The notes beneath the pieces are model-generated. The model made no database searches and was not told the origin of the DNA. It saw only the letters and a program-made list of their open reading frames with translations. DNA of 64,000 bases from DAOTXN01 sp034435435. GTDB lineage: Bacteria > Chloroflexota > Anaerolineae > S140-20. The translations under genes and the position numbers were made by a program. The stretch spans positions 9,117-73,116 of the forward strand of contig DAOTXN010000082.1 in the NCBI GenBank assembly GCA_034435435.1, in the 5' to 3' direction. Numbering within the stretch: position 1 is the stretch's first letter; each line of letters opens with the position of its first letter. Below are positions 14,610-24,378 of this stretch, piece by piece.

Positions 14610-17129
14610 CTATGAGGCTGCCGATGTCAACCTTGTGGTAGATTGTTCAATGACGGATTCGATTTGTTCCGCGTGCGTTCTCGACGGTCGATCACTGGGG
14701 GACCAGGTCAAAACGACACGTGTACCGCGCTCGGGTGTTGAATCAATGTGCAATTGGCCGCCGATGCGCGCGGCCCGCGCCCGCATAATGCTGAGACCGA
14801 AATGCTCGCCGCGCATGGTCGGCGGCACATCCGGATCAAAACCCCGCCCATCGTCCTGAATGACCATCTGTACTTTGTCGGCCTGTCGTTCCAGAACGAT
14901 GGTAATGTTGGCCGCTTGCGCGTGGCGGTGGGCGTTCAGCAGAGCTTCTTGAACCACGCGCAATATTTGCTCCAGGTGATCGGCCGGCGCAAACACAGGC
15001 TCTTGCTGCCGAATCACCAATTCGACCTGACGGTCCTCTTGGGCCATAAACGCATCCACTGCCTCCCGCAGCCACGCCTGGAGCGAGCGGCGCGGGCGAG
15101 GGCTTTCCTGCAAGCTGGCAATCGAGCGGCGCACGTCGTGCGAGGCCTGGTCAATGGCGTGGCGAATCTGCTGATACTCCGCTGTGACCTCTTCTAATCG
15201 CTCCTGCTCAACCAACTCGGTCACTTGATCGAAGCGATGGCCCAGGTAGCTCAAGGTCTGCGCCAGACCGTCGTGCATCTCGGCGGCGATGCGCTGGCGC
15301 TCTTCAAGTGCGGCGGCCCATTCCAATTGCTTGTGCAGGTAGGCGTTTTCCAGGGCCACTGCTGCACGGTTGACAAAGCTCTCTACCAGCTCGATCTCTT
15401 GCCGCCGCCAGCGCCGAGGAGCGTGACGCTCAATGAGGAACAAAAAGCCCAGCGGCCGGCTCGCGCCCCACACGGGCACGCCCAAGATCGAGCGCGCGGC
15501 GAAGCGCTCTTGCCAGAGCGGAGACACCGGCGCGCCGGCCAATACATCGCTGATCGGTACAGAGCGGCGCTGCCCCGTCAGATCGGCCAACAGACCACAC
15601 TCTGGCAGGCGCACGCGCACACTGGAAATATCTATCCTGCTTGAGCCATAACAAAAGGCGCCTATAGCCTCTTGACGTTCCTGATCCCACTGCAAGAAGC
15701 AGCTCACCGGACATCCCAACAGCCTGGCGGCCTGCTCGGTCATTTGACGGTGAATCGTCGCCGGGTCTAGCGTAGAGTTGAGGAACAGACTGACCTCGTG
15801 CAACAGAGCCAGTTCTTCGGCCCACCGTTCCGTTTCTTGGTACAAATGTGCGTTGTCCACCGCCATGCCGATCTGCTGTCCGACGGCCGTCAACAGCTCT
15901 AGCTTTGCGGGAGGCATTCCATCCGGGCGGCGCGTTCCCAGCGTCATCGCTCCCACTGCCCGGCCTTTGGAAACCAGGGGAGTGCTGACCAGGGTTTGCA
16001 TACCATCCTGAGTGACAAAAGCCGGAGAGCGCCTCACGGCCGGGTCCGACGCATCCAGAATCACCGGCTGCTTACCCGTCACCGCCCGACCAGAAATGCA
16101 CTGGTCCAATCGGATGGGCTGGGCGGCCGCGACGAATTCATCCGGCACTCCGCGATAGGCTTTCAGACTCATGGTCTTGCCGTCGGGATCGGTGAGAAAG
16201 ATGATCCCCAAATCCATCTCCAACACGTCCAGAACCTGTTCCAGCGCCGCGTTGAGGATTCTGTCCAATTCCAGGGAGCGGCTCAACGTGGCGGCGATGT
16301 TGGTTTGGGCTTCTAGCTCGTCGGTGCGCTCTTGTATCAACTCTTCCAGGTGATCCTTGTAAGCCTTGAGCTCGTCCTCTGCTTGTTGCTTCTCGACGCC
16401 CTGCTCACGGATATACACGTAGCCCAGGATTGGCATAGCCCAGATGTGAAAGCTGTTGGCCAGCGGGCACAGGACGTTCGAGTGGACTTGTCCGGTGGCA
16501 AAACCGAGCAGCCGTAGAAACTCGTCCATGAAGAAAAAGAGCAACGCCACCGACACGACGTTGCGCAGCCAGCCTCGTTTCCGCGCCAGGAGCAAGATCG
16601 CAATAATGATCAGGCCGGCGGTCGTGGCGTGCACTCCGGCGCCATACCAGGTCTCGTTAAACTTGACCTGCAGGTTAGCGCGAGCATAGGGTCCCCACCC
16701 CACAAAAGCAATCAGAAAACAAATGGTCGTGGCGCTCAGCCCAATTTGCAGATAGCGGCGCGACGTGCGGGCATCGTTCAGGATGTAGCGTAGGAACGCG
16801 CCGGCCACTACCACAATGGCCGCCATGGTCAGTGCGTGTTCGACCGGCTCAGTAACCGAGTGGCCTAGCTCCTGTTCCATAGGGACGATCATCCCTACAG
16901 CAAAGTGGACAAACATCAAAAGCTCGCGGAAAAAGGCCAGACCAAAGCCCCACACCAACAGCTTTTCGCGCGGCAGGTCCTGACGCCGCTGGCGCGACCA
17001 GGCAATCGCCCACAACGCCGCCAAAAAGATGGCCGGCAGACCAAAACGCACCAGGTTATTCTCTTTAGGCCCTGGTCCCCCGGCAAACTCACCCAGAAGC
17101 CGCCACACAAAATCCAGGAACCGGTCCAC
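14610..17129 (-). CDS. Membrane sensor histidine kinase with two GAF domains (NarX/DegS type)
   Basis: 839 residues. Six to eight predicted membrane helices fill residues 20-260. A coiled coil (EKQQAEDELKAYKDHLEEL region), two GAF-like sensor domains (about 280-430 and 450-590), a HisKA_3 dimerisation/phosphoacceptor helix (AAEMHDGLAQTL, His619) and an HATPase_c domain with DDGRGFDPD follow. HisKA_3 kinases typically phosphorylate LuxR-type regulators, and that gene follows 11 bp downstream. The GAF domains have no visible haem or cofactor Cys/His set, so the signal is unknown. A small-molecule, redox or membrane signal is possible. Confidence 0.93.
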   Translation of the reverse strand: MDRFLDFVWRLLGEFAGGPGPKENNLVRFGLPAIFLAALWAIAWSRQRRQDLPREKLLVWGFGLAFFRELLMFVHFAVGMIVPMEQELGHSVTEPVEHALTMAAIVVVAGAFLRYILNDARTSRRYLQIGLSATTICFLIAFVGWGPYARANLQVKFNETWYGAGVHATTAGLIIIAILLLARKRGWLRNVVSVALLFFFMDEFLRLLGFATGQVHSNVLCPLANSFHIWAMPILGYVYIREQGVEKQQAEDELKAYKDHLEELIQERTDELEAQTNIAATLSRSLELDRILNAALEQVLDVLEMDLGIIFLTDPDGKTMSLKAYRGVPDEFVAAAQPIRLDQCISGRAVTGKQPVILDASDPAVRRSPAFVTQDGMQTLVSTPLVSKGRAVGAMTLGTRRPDGMPPAKLELLTAVGQQIGMAVDNAHLYQETERWAEELALLHEVSLFLNSTLDPATIHRQMTEQAARLLGCPVSCFLQWDQERQEAIGAFCYGSSRIDISSVRVRLPECGLLADLTGQRRSVPISDVLAGAPVSPLWQERFAARSILGVPVWGASRPLGFLFLIERHAPRRWRRQEIELVESFVNRAAVALENAYLHKQLEWAAALEERQRIAAEMHDGLAQTLSYLGHRFDQVTELVEQERLEEVTAEYQQIRHAIDQASHDVRRSIASLQESPRPRRSLQAWLREAVDAFMAQEDRQVELVIRQQEPVFAPADHLEQILRVVQEALLNAHRHAQAANITIVLERQADKVQMVIQDDGRGFDPDVPPTMRGEHFGLSIMRARAARIGGQLHIDSTPERGTRVVLTWSPSDRPSRTHAEQIESVIEQSTTRLTSAAS

Positions 17130-17230
17130 TGTATTCCCTCACGTGTAGAATCAGGGGTGGGGCTGGATGCAAAGCAAGAGGGCTTGGGAGACGACTCGTA
17201 TGCTGTTAGCTCTCACGTTTGTACCCCGGG

Positions 17231-17260
17231 TTGACAACTCGATCAGTATTCATCTATTAT
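17231..17260 (+). promoter_or_regulatory. Sigma-70-type promoter, distal
   Basis: TTGACA (17231-17236), 18-nt spacer, TATTAT (17255-17260), pointing towards the Ig lipoprotein gene and away from the kinase gene. Confidence 0.55.
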
Positions 17261-17322
17261 TTTAGCATGAACGGGTCGCAAAATCGATAGGGATTTGTTA
17301 GAACTGAGTTAGAAAAAGCGGT

Positions 17323-17352
17323 TTGTCAAGACATTCCAATTCGTGATACAAT
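17323..17352 (+). promoter_or_regulatory. Sigma-70-type promoter, proximal
   Basis: TTGTCA (17323-17328), 18-nt spacer, TACAAT (17347-17352). It would give a leader of about 160 nt before the lipoprotein gene. That leader contains an imperfect palindrome with CACAGATT words (about 17430-17475), a common type of dispersed repeat. The gap 17130-17518 holds no other gene. Confidence 0.6.
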
Positions 17353-17518
17353 AGCGCCCAGCGTAGCGCTCATCGGCGCTACTTATCAGTACCTTGACGG
17401 TCACATGCTTGTTTTTGAGCAGGAAAACAGCCACAGATTTCACAGATTACACGGATGGAAAAGGGCGAATCTGTAGTTAGCTTTTTGGGTTCCGGCGCGT
17501 CCGGGTTAGGAGGTCATC

Positions 17519-18844
17519 ATGAACAGACGATACGTGTTAACCGCTTTCACTTTGCTCGTCTTGGCCGCGCTGGCCTGCAATCGCACCATCGCCACGCCCG
17601 CGCCATCCGTCGAGGCCCCGCCGCCCACTGATACAGTCGCAGGGGCCACCGACCAACCCCCCATCGCCACCACGCCTGCGCCCTCACCCGGCGACGCGAC
17701 GGCCACCCCCACGGCAGGTACGCCTGCGTGCGTCTACGACGCAGACTTTGTCGAGGATGTGACCATACCCGACGACACCGAGTTATCGCCCGGCGCCGAC
17801 TTTGTCAAGACCTGGCGCATGCGCAACAACGGCGCGTGTGCGTGGGACACCGGCACGGCCTGGGTCTTTGAATCGGGCGACAAGATGGGCGGGCCGGATT
17901 CCGTTAGCGTGCCCGTCACCGAGCCGGGCGAAACCACCGACATCTCGGTGCACCTGACTGCGCCCACCACTCCCGGCGCCTACATCAGCCGTTGGCGCAT
18001 GCGTGGCCCCGACGGCGAAAGCTTTGGCACGCTGACCTATGTGCAAATCATCGTTCCCGCGGCTGCCGGCCCTACTGCCACCCCCACCCTCACCCCCACC
18101 CCTACCCCTACCAGCGCGCCGGGCGTCGGCCCGACCATCAACTATTTTCGCGCCGACGTGCAAGAGGCCGACCCGGGCGACACGGTCAAGCTAGAGTGGG
18201 ACGCCGTCAAAGCCAGCAGCGCTACTTTGTATCATTTGATGCCCACCGGTCAATTAGGCAACTATTGGACGGTGGATCCTACCGATAGCTTTGAATACGC
18301 CATCGCCGCCGCCGAGCGCAACCACACCGACTTTTTGCTCATCGTCAGCGACGACGAAGGGCACTCGGCTCAAAAATCGCTTTCGATCACGCTGCGCTGC
18401 CCCGACACCTGGTTCTTTGAACCCGCCCCCGCCGAATGCCCGGCCAGCCCGGCCCTGATCTCCGACGGCGCCGAGCAGCCTTTCGAGCGCGGCGTCATGG
18501 TCTGGGTCAGAGCACAGGACCTGATTTACGTGTTGTATGCCGACGGGTCCAGCCCCAAGTGGAGTGTGTTTAGCGACGAGTGGGACGAAGGCGACCCGGT
18601 GGACGACCCGATCCTGACGCCGCCCGCCGGAGTACTTCAACCCGTGCGGGGTTTTGGACTGGTGTGGCGCGAACAGGCCAGCGTGCGCGACCGGCTGGGC
18701 TGGGCATTGGCCCCCGAGGCCGCCTTTGGCACAGCCGTCCAAAGGACCTCGCGGCCCAAGTATAACGATACCTACATCAAGGCCCTGGATGGCAAGGCGT
18801 GGAAACTGTTGCCGGAGGGGAGTGGGTGGGAGAAGTTGCCGTAA
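17519..18844 (+). CDS. Lipoprotein with NBR1-type Ig-like domain
   Basis: 441 residues, with AGGAGG before the ATG. The signal peptide ends in lipobox LAALAC (Cys near residue 20), so it is lipid-anchored outside the membrane. A Thr/Pro linker precedes an Ig-like domain of the NBR1 type (about residues 75-185; SPGADFVKTWRMRNNGACAWD, then an Ig-like GAYISRWRM). A second Thr/Pro linker (TPTLTPTPTPT) leads to an Ig-like domain (about 200-290) and a C-terminal cysteine-containing region (300-441). Such proteins are frequent in Chloroflexota and Actinobacteria; the role is unknown, probably binding or scaffolding at the surface. The gene is monocistronic, between its own promoters and a bidirectional terminator. 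Confidence 0.85.
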   Translation: MNRRYVLTAFTLLVLAALACNRTIATPAPSVEAPPPTDTVAGATDQPPIATTPAPSPGDATATPTAGTPACVYDADFVEDVTIPDDTELSPGADFVKTWRMRNNGACAWDTGTAWVFESGDKMGGPDSVSVPVTEPGETTDISVHLTAPTTPGAYISRWRMRGPDGESFGTLTYVQIIVPAAAGPTATPTLTPTPTPTSAPGVGPTINYFRADVQEADPGDTVKLEWDAVKASSATLYHLMPTGQLGNYWTVDPTDSFEYAIAAAERNHTDFLLIVSDDEGHSAQKSLSITLRCPDTWFFEPAPAECPASPALISDGAEQPFERGVMVWVRAQDLIYVLYADGSSPKWSVFSDEWDEGDPVDDPILTPPAGVLQPVRGFGLVWREQASVRDRLGWALAPEAAFGTAVQRTSRPKYNDTYIKALDGKAWKLLPEGSGWEKLP

Positions 18845-18863
18845 GACAACAGATCGAGTGATA

Positions 18864-18900
18864 ACAAAAGCCGGCGGCTCTCATAGCCGCCGGCTTTTGT
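18864..18900. terminator. Bidirectional terminator between convergent genes
   Basis: Perfect 16-bp stem (18864-18879 with 18885-18900) with a 5-nt loop and A/T-rich flanks on both strands. It separates the lipoprotein gene from the subtilase gene. Confidence 0.9.
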
Positions 18901-18928
18901 TTACAAATCGATCCCTATGGATCGAGAT

Positions 18929-21900
18929 TTACGGAGCGTTTTTCGCGACGATGGGCAAGTACACACTATGCCCCACGCGAACGCCAATTGTGCGGTTGCC
19001 CAGCGAGTCTAGCGCTTCGACGCGCACGGTGAAACCAATAGAGTCTCCACTCTGATAGGTGTGCGTGACCACATTGCTGGATGTAACCTGATATGGGCTG
19101 CCATCGCCAAAGTCCCAGCGATAGCTCACACCCGTCACACCAGAGATATTGGAAGTCAGCGTCGCCGTGAAGGTGGCGTCGGCAGAGCCGGCGCCAACCA
19201 CAGAGACCTGTGGCTCGTCCATCGCCCAGTCGAACGCGCGCTGCAGGAACTCTTCGCGGGTCGAAGCCGGCACGAGCGACCCAGGATTGGGGTTGTTGAC
19301 GCCTTCCAGACCAAAGGTCGTGTACAAGGATTTGCCCACATAGGCGACCCCAGGCTTTTCCAATGTCGGCTGCTCTCTATGGACGCGAGCCACGACACCA
19401 GCCTCCACATTGGTGGGATCCAGGTGGTGGAGAACTGAAACGTAGTTGATGTCTGCGGCGGTTGGGTCGTTTTCGTCTTCAATGAGCGCCGTGATCTCGT
19501 CCACGTAGTACTGGTTCTGAGCGCCGTCGCCGTTCGGATTGTCGGTCAGATCCAGGACAATGCCGGCCATAGGCAACTCACCGGTATCAGTGACCACGAG
19601 AGTGGCGATGTCATAGTCACTGACGCTATCGGCCAGCCAGTTGCCGCCCAGCGTAAAGGCATAGGTAAAGTGGCCGTCATCGAACGCGTCCGAGTTCCAA
19701 ACGGCTGCCAGGTCCTGGCCCATGGCGATGAGGATTCCGCCGTTCTGCGCGAACGCGTTCAGATTGTACATGTCTTGATCTGTCAGTGGTGTGGCTACAG
19801 TGAAGGTGCCATCGGGTAGATAGTTGTCGCCTGTGAAGTACAGGACTGCATCGTAGGCTGTTAGTATGCCGATGTCGGGAATAGTCTGCGGATTGGCAAA
19901 GTACGTGTCTGCATCCCAGACCTCATAGGTGAATCCTAGGGTTTCAAGGGTGCTGGTGTAGTACCAGGTATAGTCGGGGAATCCGAGCAAGTAGCTAAAG
20001 TCGTTGTCAATGATGAGGACATCGGCTATCTTGGCCGCAGCGGCGACCTGCGCCCAGGCCGGCATGTGTCCGTCGTACATCGCGCCATCCAGCGTGACAT
20101 AGCCCTGGTGATCGCCAAAAGCGCCGGCATCGGCCGGGTCAAAGGTGACCACAAAGGCGCCCGATTCGCCCGCCGCCAAGGTGATAGAGACAGGGCTGAC
20201 GCTAAAGCCGGGCAGCATAGCCGTTCCGGTGGGGTAGGTGCTGTCCTTCATCAGCAGGCCCAGGTCGTAGGTTTCGGTGACGCCGGCCACGCTGGTCACG
20301 GTGACGGTGATGGCCTCTACCGTGCCGGTAGGCACCAATCCAAAGCTCAAGCTGGGTGGGCTGAGGATCACGCCCGGATCGGCCGCGTGAGTCAGGTCCA
20401 GGCGACCGGCGCCCATATCCAGCGGCTGGGCAGGCGTGCCGTCATAGTTGTACACGTCGGTGTAGCGCGACGTGGACATCAGGGCCGACTTGATGTAGGC
20501 ATTGGACCAGTCGGGGTGGATCTGCCGCAGCAGAGCCGCCGCGCCGGTCACGTGTGGCGCGGCCATCGAGGTTCCAGAAACCTGACCAAACCCCAGGTGC
20601 CGGTCTTCGCCCGTTGCGCCAGGAGTATAACCCTGGGCCAGGATATTCACACCAGGAGCGGCGATGTCTGGCTTGAGCACATTGCCCGCGCCAGGGCCGC
20701 GGCTGCTGAAGCTGATGATCCGGTCGGGGACGTTGCCCACCTGGAAGGCTAGAGCGTCATACGTGACCTCAGACGCAGCGCCATAGGTCACGTACCAGTC
20801 CCGCATACCCGTACCGTTGGTGTAGCCAATGAACACAGAGGGGATAGTGACCGAACCACCATCGGCGCCCGGCGCCATAGTGAGGAGGTCGTCGCCGCCC
20901 GTGACGTGGTTGTGAATGACCACAAACTCAGCGCCGCCGTTTTCTGCATTGAGGACCTTGGTGCCGAATTCACAACCGCCCCGGCTGATCAGCGCGGCTT
21001 TGCCGGTGAAGGTACCGGCCGGCCAGGGGTCGCAACCATCATAGTTGGTGGGGCTGATGACCTCGGCCGAAACGAAGCTGAACGTGAAAACCTGGCCGAC
21101 CGTCAGCACACTGCCAAACGCGGCGTTGGTGAAGGCCATGTTCTGCAGCGTGGTCGTCACGGGTTCCGGCGCACTCACGCTCAGGCGGCCAGAGGCATAG
21201 GTGCCGTCGGTGGTGCTGGCGGCCACGTTGATATACTCATCAGACGGGTGGTCCGTCGTGCCGTGGCTGGGGCCGGCGTTGCCCGCCGACATGCTGATAA
21301 AGATGCCGGCGCTGGCGGTGTTGAGCAGCGCGTTGTCAATGGGGTCGAACTCGCCGCCGGGGCTGCCCGGACCACCGCCCCAGGAGTTATTGAGCACGTC
21401 GGCGCCGTCCAGAACGATGTCTTCGAGCGCAGCGATACCTTCGGCAGAGTGGAAGCTGCCGTCGCCGAGGACGCTGGCGTAAAAGACGCGATAGCTCATC
21501 ACCCAGGCCGCTGGGGCAACGCCGCTGATGGTCTCGGTAATGCCGGCATAGTCGGCGATCACCGGACTGCCTGCTGCGGTCGAAGCGGTGTGGGTGCCGT
21601 GGCTGGTGCCGTTCTCGCCGGGCCAGGTGTTTTCGTCGCCCACTGCTGGCGGGTCGTAGGAGCGGAAGTAGGCGCGGGAAGCGATGATCTTGCCGTTGTT
21701 ATTGGCCGCATCTCCTAAACCGCCGGCCGGAAAGTCGGGCGGATAGCTAAAGCCTGTGCCATCGAACATCGGAGCGTCGTGGTGCGCACCGCCGTCCATC
21801 GAGGCAACCTTGATGCCTGCGCCTGCGTTGGCCTGTCCACCGATGGCCGTATTGTCCCATGCCGCGGCCGCGTTGATGAGCGGTAGACTGGCATACAGAT

Positions 21901-22462
21901 CAGGCTGGTGTTTATAATCATTATAGACCGCTTTGACGCCAGGGATCTGCATGAGCGCCCGGCGGGCCGCTTCTTTGGTGTGCGAGCCTGGGTCCACCGT
22001 AAAACCGTTAAAGACGATCTGGTAGGTCTCTTCTACGGCCAGTCCGGCTTCGTTGATGTAGGAGCTGACAAAAGCGCCGGGCAGAGCGGCCTGCATCGCG
22101 CTGATGGCGGCGGCCTGTTGCGCCTCAAGTTGAGCGACGTAGCTCTGCGCTGTGGATGACTGGACGTTCAATCGGCCGGCCGCAGTGCGCGCAACGTTGT
22201 TTTGCTTGGCCCATACAGCCAGCGGCGCCGACTCGAGTTCAACGATGAGCCGGTGTGAAGTCGTGGCTTGTAGTGCCGCATCATCCTCAATCCCTACCGC
22301 ATACTGGGTATTGGGTTGGGCCGGTTGAAAAGTGGCACTATTTTTCTCGCTTCGAGCCGGCGCAGCGATGGCGAGCGTCGGCACGACAAGGAACACAACG
22401 AGCAACGCTGTGGCAATTTTGTACCCTGTTGATTTGGTCGTGTTAGATAGATGGAATCTCAT
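18929..22462 (-). CDS. Secreted subtilisin-like serine protease (S8) with PA and PKD domains and LP tail
   Basis: 1177 residues. The ATG at 22462 (MRFHLSNTT) is chosen because GAGGAG lies 8 nt upstream; longer in-frame starts lack this. Order: signal peptide (to about residue 36), an I9-like propeptide region (65-175), S8 catalytic domain with Asp223 (SMDGG), His288 (SHGTHTAS) and Ser632 (SGTSMAAPHVTG), an inserted PA domain (about 440-570), Fn3-like and other beta domains, a Rossmann-like region (about 810-960), and a C-terminal PKD domain (YRWDFGDGSP). It ends SVYLPIVAKNAP, a variant of the tail shared by three other exported proteins. It is an extracellular protease, probably for protein scavenging; the substrate is unknown. 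Confidence 0.95.
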   Translation of the reverse strand: MRFHLSNTTKSTGYKIATALLVVFLVVPTLAIAAPARSEKNSATFQPAQPNTQYAVGIEDDAALQATTSHRLIVELESAPLAVWAKQNNVARTAAGRLNVQSSTAQSYVAQLEAQQAAAISAMQAALPGAFVSSYINEAGLAVEETYQIVFNGFTVDPGSHTKEAARRALMQIPGVKAVYNDYKHQPDLYASLPLINAAAAWDNTAIGGQANAGAGIKVASMDGGAHHDAPMFDGTGFSYPPDFPAGGLGDAANNNGKIIASRAYFRSYDPPAVGDENTWPGENGTSHGTHTASTAAGSPVIADYAGITETISGVAPAAWVMSYRVFYASVLGDGSFHSAEGIAALEDIVLDGADVLNNSWGGGPGSPGGEFDPIDNALLNTASAGIFISMSAGNAGPSHGTTDHPSDEYINVAASTTDGTYASGRLSVSAPEPVTTTLQNMAFTNAAFGSVLTVGQVFTFSFVSAEVISPTNYDGCDPWPAGTFTGKAALISRGGCEFGTKVLNAENGGAEFVVIHNHVTGGDDLLTMAPGADGGSVTIPSVFIGYTNGTGMRDWYVTYGAASEVTYDALAFQVGNVPDRIISFSSRGPGAGNVLKPDIAAPGVNILAQGYTPGATGEDRHLGFGQVSGTSMAAPHVTGAAALLRQIHPDWSNAYIKSALMSTSRYTDVYNYDGTPAQPLDMGAGRLDLTHAADPGVILSPPSLSFGLVPTGTVEAITVTVTSVAGVTETYDLGLLMKDSTYPTGTAMLPGFSVSPVSITLAAGESGAFVVTFDPADAGAFGDHQGYVTLDGAMYDGHMPAWAQVAAAAKIADVLIIDNDFSYLLGFPDYTWYYTSTLETLGFTYEVWDADTYFANPQTIPDIGILTAYDAVLYFTGDNYLPDGTFTVATPLTDQDMYNLNAFAQNGGILIAMGQDLAAVWNSDAFDDGHFTYAFTLGGNWLADSVSDYDIATLVVTDTGELPMAGIVLDLTDNPNGDGAQNQYYVDEITALIEDENDPTAADINYVSVLHHLDPTNVEAGVVARVHREQPTLEKPGVAYVGKSLYTTFGLEGVNNPNPGSLVPASTREEFLQRAFDWAMDEPQVSVVGAGSADATFTATLTSNISGVTGVSYRWDFGDGSPYQVTSSNVVTHTYQSGDSIGFTVRVEALDSLGNRTIGVRVGHSVYLPIVAKNAP

Positions 22463-22932
22463 TACTTTTCTCCTCATAGATGCAAAATGGGTTGTTTGTA
22501 TCCTGGTGACACAACACTCACCATGTAGAAACAGCCGATGTGACTCGTGTTTTCGATAGTCATCCTCCTTTTCTTTAGACTCGAAATCTGGTATTGTTTT
22601 GATCACGAGCGTATGAGAGAGCTCACGGTCTGAGATGTGAAAGGGCAGCGGGTTCTCTGGAAAGTAGTCGAGGGCAGATGAGTCGAAAGTGCCGAATAAT
22701 CGCTCGTGCGCCAATAAAAACCAGTGTAAACCATAAGGGAAGATGTGTCAACTCGATCTGAATGGCAGTTCTTTGCTTTGACAAAGGAAACCAGAGAGAA
22801 GGGCAAGCCCTGTATACCTATATCACAGTTTTATTCTTCTGTCAACAATCCCTTCACATCTTCACATCTACTCTCACTCACCTGCATGACTAGATCCACG
22901 AGTCACTTGTCTATTACACCTTTATTCCAAAT
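22463..22932. other. Intergenic region without a supported gene
   Basis: An AT-richer stretch upstream of the subtilase. The subtilase frame stays open to 22714, but that part lacks a start signal and resembles no domain. It probably contains the minus-strand promoter for the subtilase, which I cannot place. Confidence 0.5.
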
Positions 22933-22961
22933 TTGACAAACAATCCATCATAGGTCATAAT
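22933..22961 (+). promoter_or_regulatory. Near-consensus sigma-70 promoter
   Basis: TTGACA (22933-22938), 17-nt spacer, CATAAT (22956-22961), 109 nt upstream of the small secreted ORF at 23070. Confidence 0.6.
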
Positions 22962-23069
22962 GAGTGAGCCGTCTACCATCCCCCCGATTTCTGAATCGAA
23001 CAAAGCACATAACCCTTCGACAAACGACTCTCGCAGCCACAGATGGATTGTCTGCACAGGAGGAAAAAC

Positions 23070-23258
23070 ATGCGAGATCGACTGTTCAATCTGTGGATCA
23101 CTCTGAGTCTGGTCATGGGCGCATTATCGTCGCCGGTGCTGGCCGAAGGGATACAAGGCATTACCGAGGGCGGCAGAAGATTTGGACCCCAACCGCCAGT
23201 CATTGCAGCGCCACCCCCAAAACACGCTGGACAGCCGCGCGCATGTCGTGAACCGTAA
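23070..23258 (+). CDS. Small secreted peptide or truncated exported protein (62 aa)
   Basis: It has a strong ribosome site (AGGAGG, 6-7 nt before the ATG), a promoter upstream, and a start that reads as a signal peptide (MRDRLFNLWITLSLVMGALS, cleavage likely after VLA). Only about 37 residues, rich in Pro and Gly, would remain after cleavage. The 3' end overlaps the convergent receiver gene by 59 bp. It may be a genuine small secreted peptide or the 5' remnant of a larger exported protein lost by deletion. I recognise no family. Confidence 0.4.
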   Translation: MRDRLFNLWITLSLVMGALSSPVLAEGIQGITEGGRRFGPQPPVIAAPPPKHAGQPRACREP

Positions 23259-23592
23259 AGGGTTTGACCAGATAACCGGCCAGTTCTTTAACTTGCGGCC
23301 ACACGCCCTCGATCAAGCCCTCGGTGCGCACCGTGACCACGATGACCGGAATTTCGCGCAGAGCTGCGTCTTGCTGCATCTGGCGATAAATTTCCCAGCC
23401 CTCAATGTCCGGGAGCATCAAATCCAGCAGGACCAGGTCAGGTTTGAGCTGACGGATCAGCTTTAGCCCCTCCTTTCCTCTGACAGCCGCCTGAATGTCG
23501 ATTTGTTCGTCCTGGAGAATCAGGCGCAATAGATCGATCAGCTCCGGCTCGTCCTCAATGTAGACCACCACCTTGCGTTTTTCTTTGTCCAC
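23200..23592 (-). CDS. Single-domain response regulator (CheY-like receiver)
   Basis: 130 residues covering one receiver domain: acidic residues IEDEPE after strand 1, phospho-Asp57 (LVLLDLMLPD), Thr in VVTVR and Lys in YLVKPF. There is no output domain. The start is GTG with AGGAGG 10 nt upstream. It is last in a minus-strand run that begins with a GAF-containing histidine kinase at 30192, which may be its kinase (inference). It probably acts as a phosphorelay or protein-interaction partner. Confidence 0.93.
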   Translation of the reverse strand: MDKEKRKVVVYIEDEPELIDLLRLILQDEQIDIQAAVRGKEGLKLIRQLKPDLVLLDLMLPDIEGWEIYRQMQQDAALREIPVIVVTVRTEGLIEGVWPQVKELAGYLVKPFTVHDMRAAVQRVLGVALQ

Positions 23593-23625
23593 GCTGTTTG
23601 TTCCTCCTGGCCTCCCCCATCCCCC

Positions 23626-24300
23626 TCAATAATCCGACCAACCGTGTTGCCCGGTGAGCGGCACAAAAATGACCGGGCCAAAGGTTTCCTGCTTCCACTT
23701 ATTACCCTGCCGCCGCAAACGTATCAACACCTGGTCGTAGCGCGACCCGACCGGACCAACCAAACGACCGCCGTCTGCCAGTTGATGGCGCAGCGGCGAG
23801 GGTACGTCAGGCGAGGCCGCAGTCAGCATGATCGCATCAAAAGGCGCTTCGTCGGGCAGCCCGCCGCCGCCGTCACCCAACACTACGGTCGCGTTGTCAA
23901 AGCCCTGCGCGATCAGACGGGCGCGGGCCGAGTCGGCTAATTCTTTTATGCATTCGATGCTAAAGACCTGGCGCGCCACCCGGCACAGAATCGCCGTTTG
24001 ATAACCTGATCCGCTGCCGATTTCCAGCACTTTTTCTGCGCCGGTCAGTTCTAACAGCGCCGTCATATACGCCACAATGAACGGTTGCGATATAGTTTGC
24101 CCATAGCCAATCGACAAAGGGCGATCTTGATAGGCCTGGGCGTGGCGAGATTCAGGTACAAACAGGTGTCGCGGGACCTCGCGCATAGCCTGCAACACAC
24201 GTTCGTCCGCGATGCCGCGCGCAGCTAATTGTTCGCGGACCATGTGTTCTCGCTCTTGATCCAGATCGATTTCTCTATTTCGGCCCCACACGTCCGTCAT
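23626..24300 (-). CDS. pcm: Protein-L-isoaspartate O-methyltransferase
   Basis: 224 residues. A SAM-dependent class I methyltransferase that methylates L-isoaspartyl residues in aged proteins so that they revert to L-Asp. The family signature GQTISQPFIVAYM lies near residues 65-78, and motif I VLEIGSGSGYQTAIL near 88-102. The start is set at MTDVWGRNRE; a longer form has no support. The C-terminal strand region RYDQVLIRLRRQG is typical. It lies 33 bp before the receiver gene and 78 bp after the trypsin-like gene on the same strand. Confidence 0.95.
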   Translation of the reverse strand: MTDVWGRNREIDLDQEREHMVREQLAARGIADERVLQAMREVPRHLFVPESRHAQAYQDRPLSIGYGQTISQPFIVAYMTALLELTGAEKVLEIGSGSGYQTAILCRVARQVFSIECIKELADSARARLIAQGFDNATVVLGDGGGGLPDEAPFDAIMLTAASPDVPSPLRHQLADGGRLVGPVGSRYDQVLIRLRRQGNKWKQETFGPVIFVPLTGQHGWSDY

Positions 24301-24378
24301 CCCTGGGCCATGCTCACACACTCTATTATACACACAATCGCCAACGGTGAAAATGACCCCACCGGCCCTTGACCGGCC

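Noticed and set aside
22463..22714. Longer subtilase N-terminus
   Set aside because: No ribosome site; the signal peptide and GAGGAG support 22462.
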